Part shown: positions 11,861 through 24,276 of the stretch, piece by piece
Numbering within the stretch: position 1 is the first letter of the stretch
How the letters are laid out: each line of letters begins with the position of its first letter
Source: Gnetum montanum
Lineage: Eukaryota; Streptophyta; Gnetopsida; Gnetales; Gnetaceae
Reading direction: 5' to 3'
DNA length: 64,000 bases
NCBI GenBank assembly: GCA_015680685.1
Contig: MNCI01016412.1
Location: 84,168-148,167, forward strand
Position numbers and translations under genes: made by a program
The notes under the pieces: generated by a model
Database searches by the model: none
What the model was told of the DNA's origin: nothing
The model's input: the letters and a program-made list of their open reading frames with translations, nothing else

Positions 11861-14188
11861 TTACAGTATCTAGTTTTTGAACCTCTTGGCTAAGGAACCA
11901 GTTGTAAGTAAATGTTTCTAGTAGCGTTACATTGTTGTGACTACACAAGAATCTTGCCCTGCATGGATGGAGTAGGTGGTAATTAGGTTAAGGGTGGAGG
12001 AAGATGTGCTAAAGGATGAGGAAAATGATAAAGATATGGGGATTCCCCTCTAGGAGATGAAGAATTAGTTCTATAGTACTCCAAAGGGTAGTAGTGATGT
12101 TGGAAGAAAGCATGACTAGAAAAGTCATGCAGAGACATAGTTTGTTGAACATAGTATCCATATGGATTAGGTTGTCTATAAGGGTAATACTGCCTTGGTG
12201 ATGGCATCCCCCATGACTATGGATGCTACCACTAATGGTATTGTTCATATGATTTTAGTGGACCTCTACATGGATAATAAGCTTTTTGTTGCTGGTGGAA
12301 CTTCCTTGGGTTACCTAGAGGATAAGGCAACCTTCTAGATTCTTTCCTTCATGCTAGTCTAGGATTTAGAGTATGCACCCTAGATTCATGTAAGTGTGAC
12401 TCAATAGGGCAACATTTCTTATGATTTTCATATTGGTAGATGTTACATCCACCATCATCATCTGATTCTGAATCGACAACCTCTTCTACTATAGTAGCTT
12501 TGCCCTTACCCTTTTGGTAGGAATGTTTAGTTTCCTTTCTTCTCCTACAGTCATGATCACTGCCTTACTCTTTGGATTCTTTTGCAATTTTTAAAGCTAT
12601 TTGGAATTTTTCATCTAATGATTCTCACATTTTTTCAACCTTAGCCAAAATTTTAGATAGATTTCTGAATTTGCAAGGTTTTTTTTTTTTTTTTTTTTTT
12701 TTGCACCACTTTACCAAGTGGTGCCTCTCCCTACCTATCATAAAAATAGATCTCCCTTTTTCTTATGGAAGGATCCTAGTTATACTGCTCATTACTTACC
12801 TATTTTCTCAACTCATCTTCTTCTTTTGTAACTTAGTTAATTAGCCTTTGAATCTAATGAGCCCTTAGTTCTGATAGTCTTCCTTAGCGATAGAAACCAA
12901 GAGTTCTCCTTGTTTCTAATTAGAGTCTATCTATGATATGGCGAAGTTGCTCCTATTGAGAATAACCATGGCTAGGACATCTATGAAAGAGAGATTAATA
13001 CCTATCCATGGTTGTGTCCAAGGGTTCATGTTTTTCTTGTTGGTAGCCTTGGATTTGTTTTCTCCAATTGAACACTCTGGAGTATGTTTGATATTTATCA
13101 TTAAAAATCTCAAGCATTTTACTCCATCAATCAATTAATTCTAGCTCTAAGGAGTGGTACCAAATTTCTGCTTCTTTGATGAGTCTCCTAGGAAACATCT
13201 TAAGTTTTCAACAATCATTTTCTATGTTTTGCAAGGCATAGTCATTGTTAAAGGCTTGAATATGGGTTTGTAAATTTGAGTTATATCCCCCCTCAAATCT
13301 AGGAATATTGTTCATATCCAACCTCTTGATTCTACTATCTTTCACATGTTTTGTTAGAATTCTAACTACCTTGGCAATGTTTATCATGATTCAAGTTGCA
13401 AGTAAAGGATCATCATCATCATGATTTCAATGTTTCTTATGATGTTCTCTACTGCCCCTTTAGTCATGGTGGGGCCTACAATCATTGTCTCACCACTCAC
13501 CTCCATCTTGGTTTCTTCCCCTATGGTTTTAATCAGATTCAAAAGAGGAAGAAGAAGATGCACATGAAGAGGACAAATAGGAATGAGGACTACCACCACC
13601 ATAGTATTATCCACCTCCTTCCCACTTGTCATGACCATGATCATCAAATTTATCATCATCATGGTAATTGCCAAATCCCCTACCTTAACTCCCACTTTTG
13701 CTTGAACCTAGATTGTTGATAGTAAACTTTACATGTGGGTTCAAGCCTCCTTTACCAAAGTCAAGAGGTGGTGAATCTTCATGTTGAGAATCCCTAGAGG
13801 GAGGATCCTCCTTGTTATTTTCATTCAACAAGAACAAGGGCTTAGTGATCCATTTCCCCTTCATAGCTTTATGCTACTTCTCTTGATGCTAATCTTGATT
13901 GTGTTATGTTTTTTTGGGATGATAGTGCTAGTAGTCATGGTCCTATACAACATATTCATCATGGAGATCCTTGATGCCAAACCTCTTAAGAGTTTGGAGT
14001 AGCATCCTAGGAAAAAATTGGTCAAGAGTAAACACAACATTGCCCGCCATATCTCTCCACTACAGTTGTTCATCCTAATGTAGGATGAAGGTGAAATCAG
14101 GTACAAACTCATATGGATCAGTGTACACCACTTTGAATTCTTGAGGCATTAATGATTTTGATGCATCATGCTTGTAAGAAGAAGACAT
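11860..14188 (-). pseudogene. gag of element C
   Basis: The ATG is at 14188-14186 (minus), beginning MSSSYKHDASKS and followed by PQEFKVVY and VPDFTF. This N-terminal block is shared with A and E. A middle Ser/Gly/Asp-rich region (13400-13700) and the capsid-like helical block follow. Near 12425 a zinc-like motif reads CNIYQYENHKKCC; the second Cys is lost (Y). The T run at 12679-12702 interrupts the frame. Gag packages the RNA into virus-like particles. It is the only one of the three comparable copies in which the start reads ATG. Confidence 0.85.
12679..12702 (+). repeat. Homopolymer of 24 T
   Basis: The matching gag position in element A has about six T (near 34930-34936). The run therefore expanded in this copy, or its length is an assembly artefact. 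Confidence 0.9.
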
Positions 14189-14325
14189 TTTAAAATAAAA
14201 AGATTTAGTGTGCATTAATTATAAGTATTTTTTTTATCTTTCAAATGATTGCAACTTTAGCATTCATTCCAATGATCTTAGATTATATTCACTAAGTCCT
14301 AGGTAGCGTATGTATTAAACTAAAA

Positions 14326-14345
14326 GTCCTTGACAATGGTGCTAA
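14326..14345 (-). other. Primer-binding site of element C
   Basis: On the minus strand, TTAGCACCATTGTCAAGGAC follows the LTR end directly. It aligns with the primer sites of A and E and resembles the plant tRNA-Asp site TGGCGCCGTTGCCGGGGA known from Athila/Tat elements, with CpG decay. Confidence 0.7.
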
Positions 14346-15240
14346 TGATGAGTAGTTAGTAGACCCTACACCCAACCATATGGATCACTAAGTGTTCACA
14401 TACGATTTGGTTGAATTCCATGGACTTATAGCCTCCTAAGTATATTTATCTTTAGGAAATGAAATTAACTGTTGCAATCGTTATCTTCCCAATTACACTT
14501 GTGAAATGCAAAGGCATGGTGAAGTGGAACTAAGGCATATGATTTTTATCATTTTTACGTTTTATGTTTTAAGTCACCTAAGACTAAAAAGGAATGAGTA
14601 AAATAATTAAATTGCTAATTTAATTTAACTAGCTACAATTAACTAATCCTAACATAAGCATCCATTTTCACTTGTCATACACATCTTGAACATATGTAAT
14701 GCTATTGGGTTACCAAACATTAATTGTTACTAGAATTATCAAGTGCTAAGTGTATGTTTGAAGTGGTTGTACTTATGTGCTTAACTTATCACTATTTAAT
14801 CTAGCTTAATTTATTTCATAAATAATTATTTAATTACTTAAAGCATTAAATAAAATTGCATAAAATACTAAATGCATAAAGGAAATAATTAATTTATTTC
14901 AAAGTGTGGTAAGGTTTATTAAAAAGCTCATCTTTATTGCCACACATACTACCGCGCTTAGGTACAATAGTGCTCAAATAAAGATCCATACAATCTTTGG
15001 CTCCTACTATGGGCACTTAGAAAAAATATCCTAACTTTTAAGTGAAAAAATTACTAGATCTTTGCTACAACTATGACAAAAGATGTTATAAACTTGGTAG
15101 GTGAGCATAGATTTATAGATGAAAATAAATACTACGTTAATGAGGTCATGTCAATGCATCAACTCATACTTTTATGGGATCACGTTGATGGCACCACATT
15201 GACAAGGCCTCATTGACATAACCCATGGCGTGACACATCA
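14346..15240 (-). repeat. 5' LTR of element C
   Basis: On the plus strand it starts TGATGAG and ends ACACATCA, so the element-orientation ends are TG...CA. The primer site lies to its left. It contains TATA-like sequence at 15110-15117 and the U3 block also found in the internal promoter. Confidence 0.85.
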
Positions 15241-15700
15241 CTAGGTTATTAAGCATAAGTGCTAGTAGGATTACTAGGCATTAACATATGCTTGAAGTGG
15301 TCATACTTATATGCGTTAATTAATCGCTATGAATTAATTACTTAGATGTATTAAATTAAATTGCATGAATACTAAATGCATGAAGTAAACATTAAGCTAT
15401 GTCAAAGTGTTGCAAAGTTTATTAAAGAAATCTCATCTTTATTGTTGATCACACCAATGTTCTCATGTATATCAGTACTCAAATAAAGATCCATACACTT
15501 ATCAAATTTTACTGTGGGCACTTAGAAAATATTCTAACTTTTGGAAGATAAAATTGTAAGAGTTTAGCTAGCAACTAATGATTGAATTTCATAAATGTGG
15601 CTGGTGCATGCATTTATATAGGTGAAACAAGATACCACATTAACACATTCACGTTGATGTAGCAAACAATGTGTTGATGTGGTCAAATGATGACTCATCA
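15241..15700 (-). repeat. LTR fragment D, target of element C
   Basis: This second, partial LTR of the same family starts mid-LTR at CTAGGTTATTAAGC and ends GACTCATCA at 15700. Element C inserted into it, and the missing part presumably lay beyond C's lost left end. No polypurine tract follows, so the right flank is outside the element. Confidence 0.7.
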
Positions 15701-17159
15701 ATATGAAAATATGATTGGTAGTAGATATATGACACAAAGTGAAATGGAAATAAATCTATCAATAAATGCATGTAAACCAAGAAGGAAAATAAAAATAAAA
15801 TAGATGTGAAGTAAATGTAGGAAAAGCCAAATACAAAAGATCTTATAGTTGGAACACCTAGATTACAGAGAGCGGAACCTACAAAGATATGTACCAAAGA
15901 TCAAAAGCATCTAACAAGGAGCTTTGTTACCCTATTCTTGCTCCAACAAGTATATTGATTTAGATGCAATAGAAACAAAAGGAGATCCAGTAGTTGATGA
16001 TTGTAGGAGAAAGACCGGATTACTGTGTTGATTCAATTCTTAGCAAAACTTCACTTGTCACAAGGACAACATGATGGGAATAAAATATGTTAGTAGAGGG
16101 ATGATAAGAACTTTTTGTCATGCAACTACAATATTGTATCTATGATGCCATAGCTTTGTATATGTCATTGTAGATGCAATGTAGTGGGCCATGGTCATGC
16201 CTATAAATACCAACCCACCATCATGTCAAAACAAAAACTTTTGGCCAACACTTAGTAGAATTATTGTAATTTATTTTTGTGACTTAGAGTTAGAGTGTGG
16301 TTAACAATAATTGTATGGAATCTTTGTTTGAGTGGATTGTTCTTGGATGCAATTCATGAACAGAAATAAAGATTGAGATTATTTTTTACCATTACTACAT
16401 CTCACTTAGCTTAATTTTATTTTTCATCATGTTTACTTTCATTAAATAATTTATATTTTTCAAGTACTTCACTTTTCAAATGTCTCTTAGTAAGGTAGTA
16501 TAAGTATGACTAGTTTCAAGCAAAAAGTATAACTATTTGGTAACCTAGTAGTAACTTCACATGATCCACTCAGTACTGAGATCACTTGTTCATCCCTATA
16601 ATAGTTACATTAGCCTAGGATATGTATGAAAAAATAGGAATGATTACTTATCATCCATAGGATAGAATAGATTTCTATTTTCATTGTACTTAGACTTAGA
16701 TTTTATCATCATTTTCACCATGTTGAAACAACATCAACATATCATATACCTCACCAAGAGTTAAACCATACAAATTAAATCTCACTAACTCTATTTAGGA
16801 AGATAACAATTGTAAACTAAATATCAACTACTAGTATACTTACATTATCCATCCACTAATTACAATCAAGTCACACATGAATACTCATGAGACTTTTATG
16901 GTTGAGTGTTGGAATATCCAACAACTCATCAAGGGAATAATGAAAAAGCCAAAGAAAGATAAAATGAGCAATAGATCTCTTGAAAGAAAAGCACTGATGA
17001 GCTCTTAACATTTGAAAAATTTGAAATGCTAATTAGATGGTTATAAATGTCAAACCCTTTACATTTTTGGGTATCCTCCTATATATATGCTGCAAATGCC
17101 TTGTAAACCATATAGGAACTAGGAAATGGGGTTGATAGAATCTTCTAAAAACCTCCAAA
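15701..17159. other. Unassigned sequence with a possible LTR-like promoter near 16198
   Basis: No coding frame is recognised. At 16198-16210 CTATAAATACCAACC resembles a core promoter, and AATAAA follows at 16363-16368. This could be the remnant of an unrelated plus-strand LTR, but no ends or target duplication were found. Confidence 0.3.
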
Positions 17160-17620
17160 ATATTTTGGATGGATGAAATGATGCAAAATACAAAATTTGA
17201 TGCTAGACATCAAAACTCTAATGTAGGATATCAAAAGCTAAAGACAAAAGATGATGTCAAATGTTGAAAGTTAATTCGATGTCATATGTTGAAATCTAAT
17301 GCAAAATGTCAAAACTAATTTGAGAAAAACATCAAAAGCTGAAGATGAAAGCTAATGTCAGATGTGAAAGATGAAATTAACACAGGATGTGGAAAGCTTG
17401 ATGCAAAATTCAAAACTAATTTGACATGAAATGTCAAAAGTTGAAGGGAAAAATTGACATTAAACATCAAAGATAAAATTGATGCTAGACATAAAAAATT
17501 TAATGCATGATGTTGAAAATAAGTTTGATGTAAGATGTTAGAAGCTACAAATGAAATTGATGTTGACATTGAAAATTGAAGTGGAAACAATGTGCTTGAT
17601 GACATAAGATGTCATTTCTA
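17160..17620 (+). repeat. Degenerate minisatellite
   Basis: The short motif ATGYnnnATGTYRAAA recurs about every 20-40 bases with AAGCTRAAGA-like linkers (for example near 17235, 17255, 17290, 17430 and 17500). Units are diverged and of uneven length. It is strongly purine-biased on the plus strand, with no coding sense. Confidence 0.55.
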
Positions 17621-18275
17621 CCAAGCTAAAGATAGGAGGTTATAAATGACATTGCAAATAACATGAGATGTTAAATCTAGACTATAGAAGTTGGCTACAA
17701 GTGCCAAAAAGCCATAGAATGTACCAAAGTCTCTAAATTAAGCTTAATAAGTTTGTATGCAGATTGAGAATGGATGCTTAGTGCATAATTTTCTTTTCTT
17801 TTTGTAGCATTTCCTTTATACTTAATGTTGAGTTAACTCATACTTTACATTAAATTTATTTTATAAATATCATAAAATATTCATAAAAATTATAAAATAT
17901 CAAAAGGATCATTACCTAGAGCCACAGTGCTCATGTTGCAAAGTAGGATCCCAAGAGGATTGGTAGATGAGCGAAAGCCTAACCTCTTCAAGTGGTTGTG
18001 CCCACACTGGAACTGAGGTCTTCAACTAAATAAATAAGCACCTTACCTTTACTTCAAATGAGATTATAAATTATTAAAATAAAAAACATAGTAAATGCTT
18101 GGATGATTAGCTTTTTTGTACTTGTGCCTTATTGCTTCTTGACAGTAAACCATATACCGATCCATTTCTATTGAGTAGTGGAAGCATGGTACATGTGGAG
18201 TACGAGTGGCATACATATATTACCATTAGTAATGCTCAACTAAGTGCATGTAGTGAAAAAATATTAAGTAAGTGC
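17621..18275. other. Unassigned stretch
   Basis: I see no family match, RNA gene or LTR end. It lies between the minisatellite and the truncated end of element B'. Confidence 0.4.
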
Positions 18276-18800
18276 ATCAATTGTGCTAAGCCATGCTCTC
18301 CTCATGATAATTGAAAATTCCTTTGTTAATATCTTTCACATTGATTACCAGAAAGTCTTCTAGATAAACTCACCCATTGATAGTGGTCACTACATCATCT
18401 ATCTACCCAAAAGGAATGGTAACAAACTAATCTACAAGCTCCAACCTAATGTGGTACTATTTCACTCGTGGTAGGTTCCATGCTTGATATGTTTCATAAC
18501 AAATCAAATTTACCCAAGAACCTAAGTCCTATAGAGCTTTTCATGGTAGAGTTCTAGCTACTCATAAATAAATCAAAGAAATTTCTAGATCAATTCTCTT
18601 CTTAGGAAATGTGTCTACCTTTATCCAATCTATAATGATTTTATTGAGCATGAAAATTTGCATGTTTTGATTGGATGATGATGGAAACTTATTGATAGTA
18701 AGAGAATATGTTGTAGGGGAAGTTGATTTTGATGAAGCTCTAATTCTACTAGCCCATTCAGGACTTGTTCTAAAGAAAGGAATTTTCTTCATTTGGCCCT
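18276..18800 (-). pseudogene. Partial aspartic protease of element B'
   Basis: It is homologous to 54290-54830 and to the protease of A, C and E. The conserved frame covers the block before the active site (18562-18792, with a DWIKV motif) and the following region. Its start is continuous with gag, and the linker to RT is missing. Confidence 0.65.
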
Positions 18801-21215
18801 TAGTGTTGTTGGTAGGATTCTCTATCTAAATCTTCATTATCCTTGTCACTTTTCTCTACTATAGTTGTGATGGTAATTCACCTTAAGTAGTAGGTGGTGG
18901 CACTTGTGGTAAAGGATTGGAAGGGGAATTTAATGGACTAGCTACTAGCAAATGTGCATAATAACTCTGATTCATCCTTGGAGTAGTAGGTCTATAGTAT
19001 TCTGGTGGATAGTAAGGAGAAAAAGTTTGAACTAATTGTTTCCTAGAAATATTGGATGCTGAACATAATATTCATAAGGGTCTAGGTGCCTATATGTGTA
19101 TTGTTCCCTTGGCAGTGTCATTGCCCATGTCTGCAATTGTTGTCTCTAATGCTAATATTGCTCCTGTGGTTTAGGGTAGGCTTTCCTTGGGTAATATGTT
19201 GGCTAGAAGGGTTGCCTAATATCACCTTGAGGATAATGTAATCTTCTAGGCATTTTCTTCTTAACAAAGCTTAGATTGAGTGCATTTACCCTAGATTATT
19301 ATAGGTGGGCCATAATAGGACAACATCCCTTAGGATGTTTGTATTGACACACATTGCATCCTTCCTCTTCTTCTAAACTAGAGTCAGTGTATCCTTCAAT
19401 GGTAGCAACATTTCCTTTGTGCTTATAAATTTTTTGTTCATAATCTCTTTTCTTCTTCCTTTTCCTTCCCATGTTAAGTGCTTATTTAGACCTTTCTTTC
19501 ATAATTTTTATCACTATAGCAAATTTTTCATCCAATGAATCCCAAAATATTTCTACCATAGTTGCTTTATCATTGACTAATTTTTGAATAGGTAGATTCT
19601 TTTTCTAGATAAATTCTTCCAAGGTTTCATCCTCTTGTCACATATTCATACATCTCTCTTTTGAATTGATGAATCTCTATTATACTCTTCAACTAATTCC
19701 CTCTTTCTTAGCTCATCCTTCTCTTTTGACACATGGTTGATTACCCTTTGGATGTGATGGATGATCATTTTTGATAACCTACCTTGGTTCAAGCCCAAAG
19801 AGTCTCTCTAGTTTTTCTCTTCAATCCATCTACAATGTGCCTAAGTTGTTCCCTTGGTGAAAATTCATGGCCTTAGGATCTATGCAATAGTGAATAGTAT
19901 CTACCCATTGTTGCATCAAGGATCTCATCAATCCCTTGCTTTCATCCCTGGATCTATTTTCTTAGATTGGACATTTGTGAGTAAGTTTGGTATTTATCAT
20001 TGAAGAATTTAAGCATCTAATTGATTCAGGTTCCAATGACTTGTGCCAGCTCTCCACCTCCTTCACAAGTGTTATGGGAAACAACTTCAATTTTTGTGAC
20101 TCACTTTCTATGTTTTGTAGGACGCAAGCATCATGGAAAGCTTGAAGGTGATGTTGTGGATTAGCATTATAACCACCTTCAAATCCAAGCATGTTGTTCA
20201 TGTCTAGAAATTTGATTTAGCTATCCCTCACATGCCTATTTGGTATGTGGATAACTTTCTAAATGTTTATCATGCTTTAGATTACCATGAGGGATTCATC
20301 ATCGTGGTTGGGTTCGTATGTTCTATTGTAGTGGTGACCCCTTATGTGCTCATACCTATCTTGATCCTCTCTTTAATTACTTCATCTCCTTTGTTCATAT
20401 TCTTCATATTTTATATTATAATATGTTGAATATCAGTCATGATGATCATGAGTCCTCCTTTTTCCCCTATCATAGTTCTGGTACTTGTGTCATCTTTTGT
20501 CAAAGTGCACCAATTATCATGATAAGGCAAATGACGTAGCAGGAGAATGATGCCAACTTGTTCCCCTTTCATGACTCTTGTATGCTTCTTTGTAGGATTT
20601 GGCAAGAACCCTTGGCCTTAAGTCTCACTTATACCTTGAGTCAGTAGCCTCCCCCTTAGGTGTCTCTACTATAGTGGAATGAAGCTAGACTTTAACAAGT
20701 TCCTCAAGTTTGATGATAGGTGCTTTTTTAAGGCTCCTAAGGGTTTTGATGGAGCTACTCTAAAATAAGTGCATTAGCATCAAGTTCTTCCAAGACAATC
20801 GAAGTGTTGACCTACTTCCCTTTGCTATGTACATGTTTGATCTCCATGGTAGCATCTCATCTCATCTACTCCTTTGTGGGTTCATAGGGTCTTGTCATGT
20901 GCTTAGTCACATGATACCCTTCCTAGATCTAGGACAAATGCATTCCCCTTAAGGCAATTTTGAACATGTTAAGTGTTGCATGTTTTGGAGGTAGAATTAT
21001 GTTGCCTTCCATGTCCCTCCACATCATTTAATTGTCCTGATGAAAGATGAAGGTGAATTCTAGATGATAAAGATTAGTGTGAGCATAAGTGATTCTTATT
21101 TGCATTAGCATTCCCCATTCTTCTTCATCAATGATTCTATCATTGCTTCTTCTTGTCTCCTTGGTAGGTGGTGATGACTCTTTGTTTGAGGCTATGTTTA
21201 TGACTTAAGACATTG
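18800..21215 (-). pseudogene. gag of element B' (subfamily 2)
   Basis: The zinc-like motif near 19330-19375 is the best preserved among the older copies: CNVCQYKHPKGCC followed by PIMAH. This gives spacing C-x2-C-x3-H-x3-C-C. The capsid-like part lies at 19962-20201, with FPITL, KEVESW and a helical block. It has many stops. The N-terminal block is too diverged to fix a start. Confidence 0.75.
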
Positions 21216-21320
21216 GTTAAGTATGCATAACTTGTTTGGGGTTATTAAAAATTAAGATTTTAACTTTGGGTTTCTCATATAATGAACGTTTGACAATTAA
21301 TTACTAAGCATAAATTGACT

Positions 21321-21341
21321 TGTCCTTGGCAATAACATGAA
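21321..21341 (-). other. Primer-binding site of element B'
   Basis: The minus-strand sequence TTCATGTTATTGCCAAGGAC aligns with the primer sites of A (36552-36571) and C. It lies directly next to the LTR end. Confidence 0.6.
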
Positions 21342-22242
21342 TGATGAGTGGAGGAGTAATCCAACACCCAACCATATGAGATATGAGTGTTCACATGTAG
21401 CTTAGTAAAATTCTATAGAAAAGGTAATGTGATTATTCTAGTAATTGGTTTTGATCATTATCTTACCACATGAGCTAGTAAAATCAATGCATATGGTTTA
21501 ACTCATAGTGAGATGTATGATAACTAATGTTGCTTTGGCCATTTTACTACTAGTAAACATAAGGTAGATGAAAGTGGTTTCTAAGTTTAAGTAAACAACA
21601 AATGAATCTAGTCTAGGCTAGGCAATGAACATCTTGTTCTTGACTCTCTACACATGTCTTGGACATATGTAATCATTACTGGGATTACCAAGTACCTTGC
21701 TACTAGGTGAACCAAGCGATAATACTACTAGTTACCAAATGATCATACTTTATGCTCATAATAAATCATGTCCATTCCACTTAATAATAGTAAAAGTAAT
21801 GTTCATGGGAAAATAAGTAGTAACTAAGAAACTAGTATTCTATAGACTAAGTGAAAATAGTAAACATTATTCTAGATAAATAATAAAAACTAAGTGGATG
21901 TTGCAATGTTAAAAATTAATCTCAATCTTTATTACCCTTTACACTTATTTCCATGTACAAGATGCTCAAATAAAGACTCTATACAATCACTTCACACCAC
22001 ACTATGAGCATACACTACTAAGTGCTAAGTACTAAAATCAAGAAAACAAACTAACAAAGTTTCGCTAACATGAAATGAAATTGTTTTTGGACTATGTGCC
22101 TAAGTGTCATATTTATAGACCTGCACATGTCTATGATATTGGATATCTAACATCATAGCTTGTGCCTAATATCAAGGATCCAATATCAAGGCTTTGACAT
22201 TAGATGTTTGATATCATAGCCATGTGAAAATTTTTCTTATCA
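21342..22242 (-). repeat. LTR shared by elements B and B'
   Basis: The plus strand starts TGATGAGTGGAGG and ends CTTATCA. It has a primer site on its left and a polypurine tract on its right, so it acts as 5' LTR for B' and 3' LTR for B. Its U3 carries repeats of AATATCAAGG (22168-22200), different from the GTTGACG-type U3 of A, C, E and F. Confidence 0.85.
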
Positions 22243-22260
22243 TTCCCCCACAATTAAGTA
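22243..22260 (-). other. Polypurine tract of element B
   Basis: The minus strand reads TAATTGTGGGGGAA directly before the LTR start, preceded by an ACTTGAGGATGA block. The same pair is found before the 3' LTRs of A, E and F. Confidence 0.7.
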
Positions 22261-22399
22261 AAAAATCATCCTCAAGTTAAAACAAAATGAGGATAGAGTT
22301 TCTTACAAAACTAGAAGGTAGATTTACATGACTCTTAATTGTCATAGTGGTGTTTAGAAAATGAGACAATATATGATATGCCACTTTAGCAAAAAACAA

Positions 22400-24276
22400 A
22401 AATTTGATGAAGCTTGATATACCCTTATGTAGTTCCTAGTGGTGGTGGCTCTTCCATTGGTCACTTTCCCTTGTCATTAGGATTTTGAAATTTTTACCAG
22501 TTTAGGAGTGCCTAAAGTTTCTCCTCTTCCATTCTTTTTTCATGTACCATACATGATTGTTGTGCAATATGTGATGGAGTGGATACATTCCATGGGCATG
22601 GTAGTTGTGAAAACATCTAATTTTCCTTGACATACAAGGCCATGAACTACCTCCTCTTTTTTCTGAATGCTCTATCCTTTTCTCATAGTTCATGATAATC
22701 AGTCAATCTTCTAGCCAAGTTTGTTACTACATCTTTCTTTCCTTTGTAGCCAACCTTTACTATTTTTAGTTCAAATTTTACAACTTGAAGCTTCTGCAAA
22801 GCAATTTTTTCTATCTACAAAATCTTTTTCATACAAAGCATATGTGGTTGCTAGTTGTTATTCTAATTCATTGCTAGGCCTACCTACTATCAACATGGCT
22901 AGGTTAGCATAACAGAGGTTAGCTAACCCCATGTACTCTTTCAGATCTTGAATCTATAGGTCTTTAATTTTCACTTTCACTTAGTGAACAAGGGCATAAC
23001 TATCCTGAATGGATTTCTAGGATATCTTTCTCATTGATTTGGCCATCTAGATATCTTTCTTGTTGATTTGCTTGTATATGCCCACCTAATCATGAAAGTG
23101 TTCCTTAAGCCTTTCATTTTTTTTGCCTCATTTTTCCACATGCTTATTTCAATGGCTAACTTTTAACGGATGATGCGCACCTCCTCCATTAAAAGGATTT
23201 GATTTTCTCTTGTGAGGTGGCTCATGTCTTGGTTGGCCCTCACTAGTTTTTCCCTTCACTAGAGGATGCTCTCTTCTAAAATATTTTTATGGCTTTCGAT
23301 AGTGGTCAACCTCATGTTTCTTCTTGTACTGTAGTAAGTGCATTAACATGTGCATATGTTTGTGCTTTCACTATGAAGCATTCCATATTACTTTCTCCTT
23401 CTCTATTGTCATCTATTTATTTTGTTTAAGTAAATGGTTCATCTACTCTATCCTAAATTGCTCTATTTGATCAGGAATAATAAATTATGTGGGATCTCTT
23501 CATTCAACTCTCAAGGTTGCAAGCTCTTATTATAATTTTAGAATTTCATTTTCTACATGCTCTACCCTTGTCTCTGCCCAATTTTCCTTTGGTAGGAATC
23601 AGCTTAGATTATGCTACAATAACATCACTAGGGATGTCAAAGACTATTATCATGACTTGCCCAATCTATAATAATCTATTAAGCACATCCTCATGGTCAA
23701 TAGGATTCACCAAAGTTTTGACTAACATTTGAGCATCTCTAACTCTAATTATATTTTTGGTGGCACAACAAGTACATTGAAAGATTCTTTAATGTGATTG
23801 GTGATCATGTTTGCTACTCCCACTGCATCTTAGTGCTACATTACCACTACTATGGCTCCTTCTCCTATCTCAAGCACCACTTGGGATGACCATTGAACCT
23901 CTCCTTGTAACTATAGTGAGATCTATCCACTTGCTAGATCTACTCAAATTATGGGCTAGATGGAATTGTAAATAACTCTGTAAAGGTTATCCTTCTCCTT
24001 TGATCCCTAGCTAATGGTTTTTGTAGTTTGTTACATACGATTCATCAATGGTCTATAATCTTGTGGTAGTGATGATGGAACTTATTTTTGTTGTTGTTGC
24101 TATTGCTCTAAATTTTTCTCTTGTTGTTGTTGTTACTCTTGCTATTGTTCTTATTCTTATTCTTTACCATGATCTTTTCTAGGTGGTTTTGGTTTGAGCA
24201 ATTCAATGTATCAAGCATTTTGTGCTTTCTTGGAAATGTCATTAATGTATCTTAGGATTTCAATTCACTTACACAA
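22400..24276 (-). pseudogene. Accessory ORF of element B, C-terminal half
   Basis: Near 22600 the minus strand reads PCPWNVSTPSHI, matching the C-terminal domain in A, E and F. Coiled-coil sequence lies to the right of it. The ORF is interrupted at 24276 by element A and resumes at 37405, where the N-terminal domain is found. It has many stops. Confidence 0.7.

Larger units (their letters stand above)
1556..15240 (-). mobile_element. Element C: Athila-type Ty3/gypsy retrotransposon, 3' end missing
   Basis: Read on the minus strand, the order is LTR (14346-15240), primer site, gag, protease, RT, RNase H, integrase, spacer, accessory ORF. The element breaks off at about 1556 inside the accessory ORF, so its last domain, polypurine tract and 3' LTR are gone. 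A 2.0-kb foreign LTR sits in its spacer. It inserted into an older related LTR (15241-15700), and the 5 bases after its right end are CTAGG. Every ORF has many stops. It keeps some catalytic residues lost in A and E, including RT FMDD and the integrase glutamate. Confidence 0.9.
18276..21341 (-). mobile_element. Element B' fragment: primer site, gag and partial protease of subfamily 2
   Basis: On the minus strand, the shared LTR at 21342-22242 is followed by a primer-like site (21321-21341), gag and protease, then the sequence breaks at about 18276. Its sister copy at 54275-55485 continues past that point into the protease-RT linker, so this is a truncation. Confidence 0.75.

Noticed and set aside
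13384-13719. Long overlapping frames on both strands with runs of His or Met
   Set aside because: Low-complexity ATG/CAT-rich part of gag in C. The frame conserved with A and E is on the minus strand and is broken.
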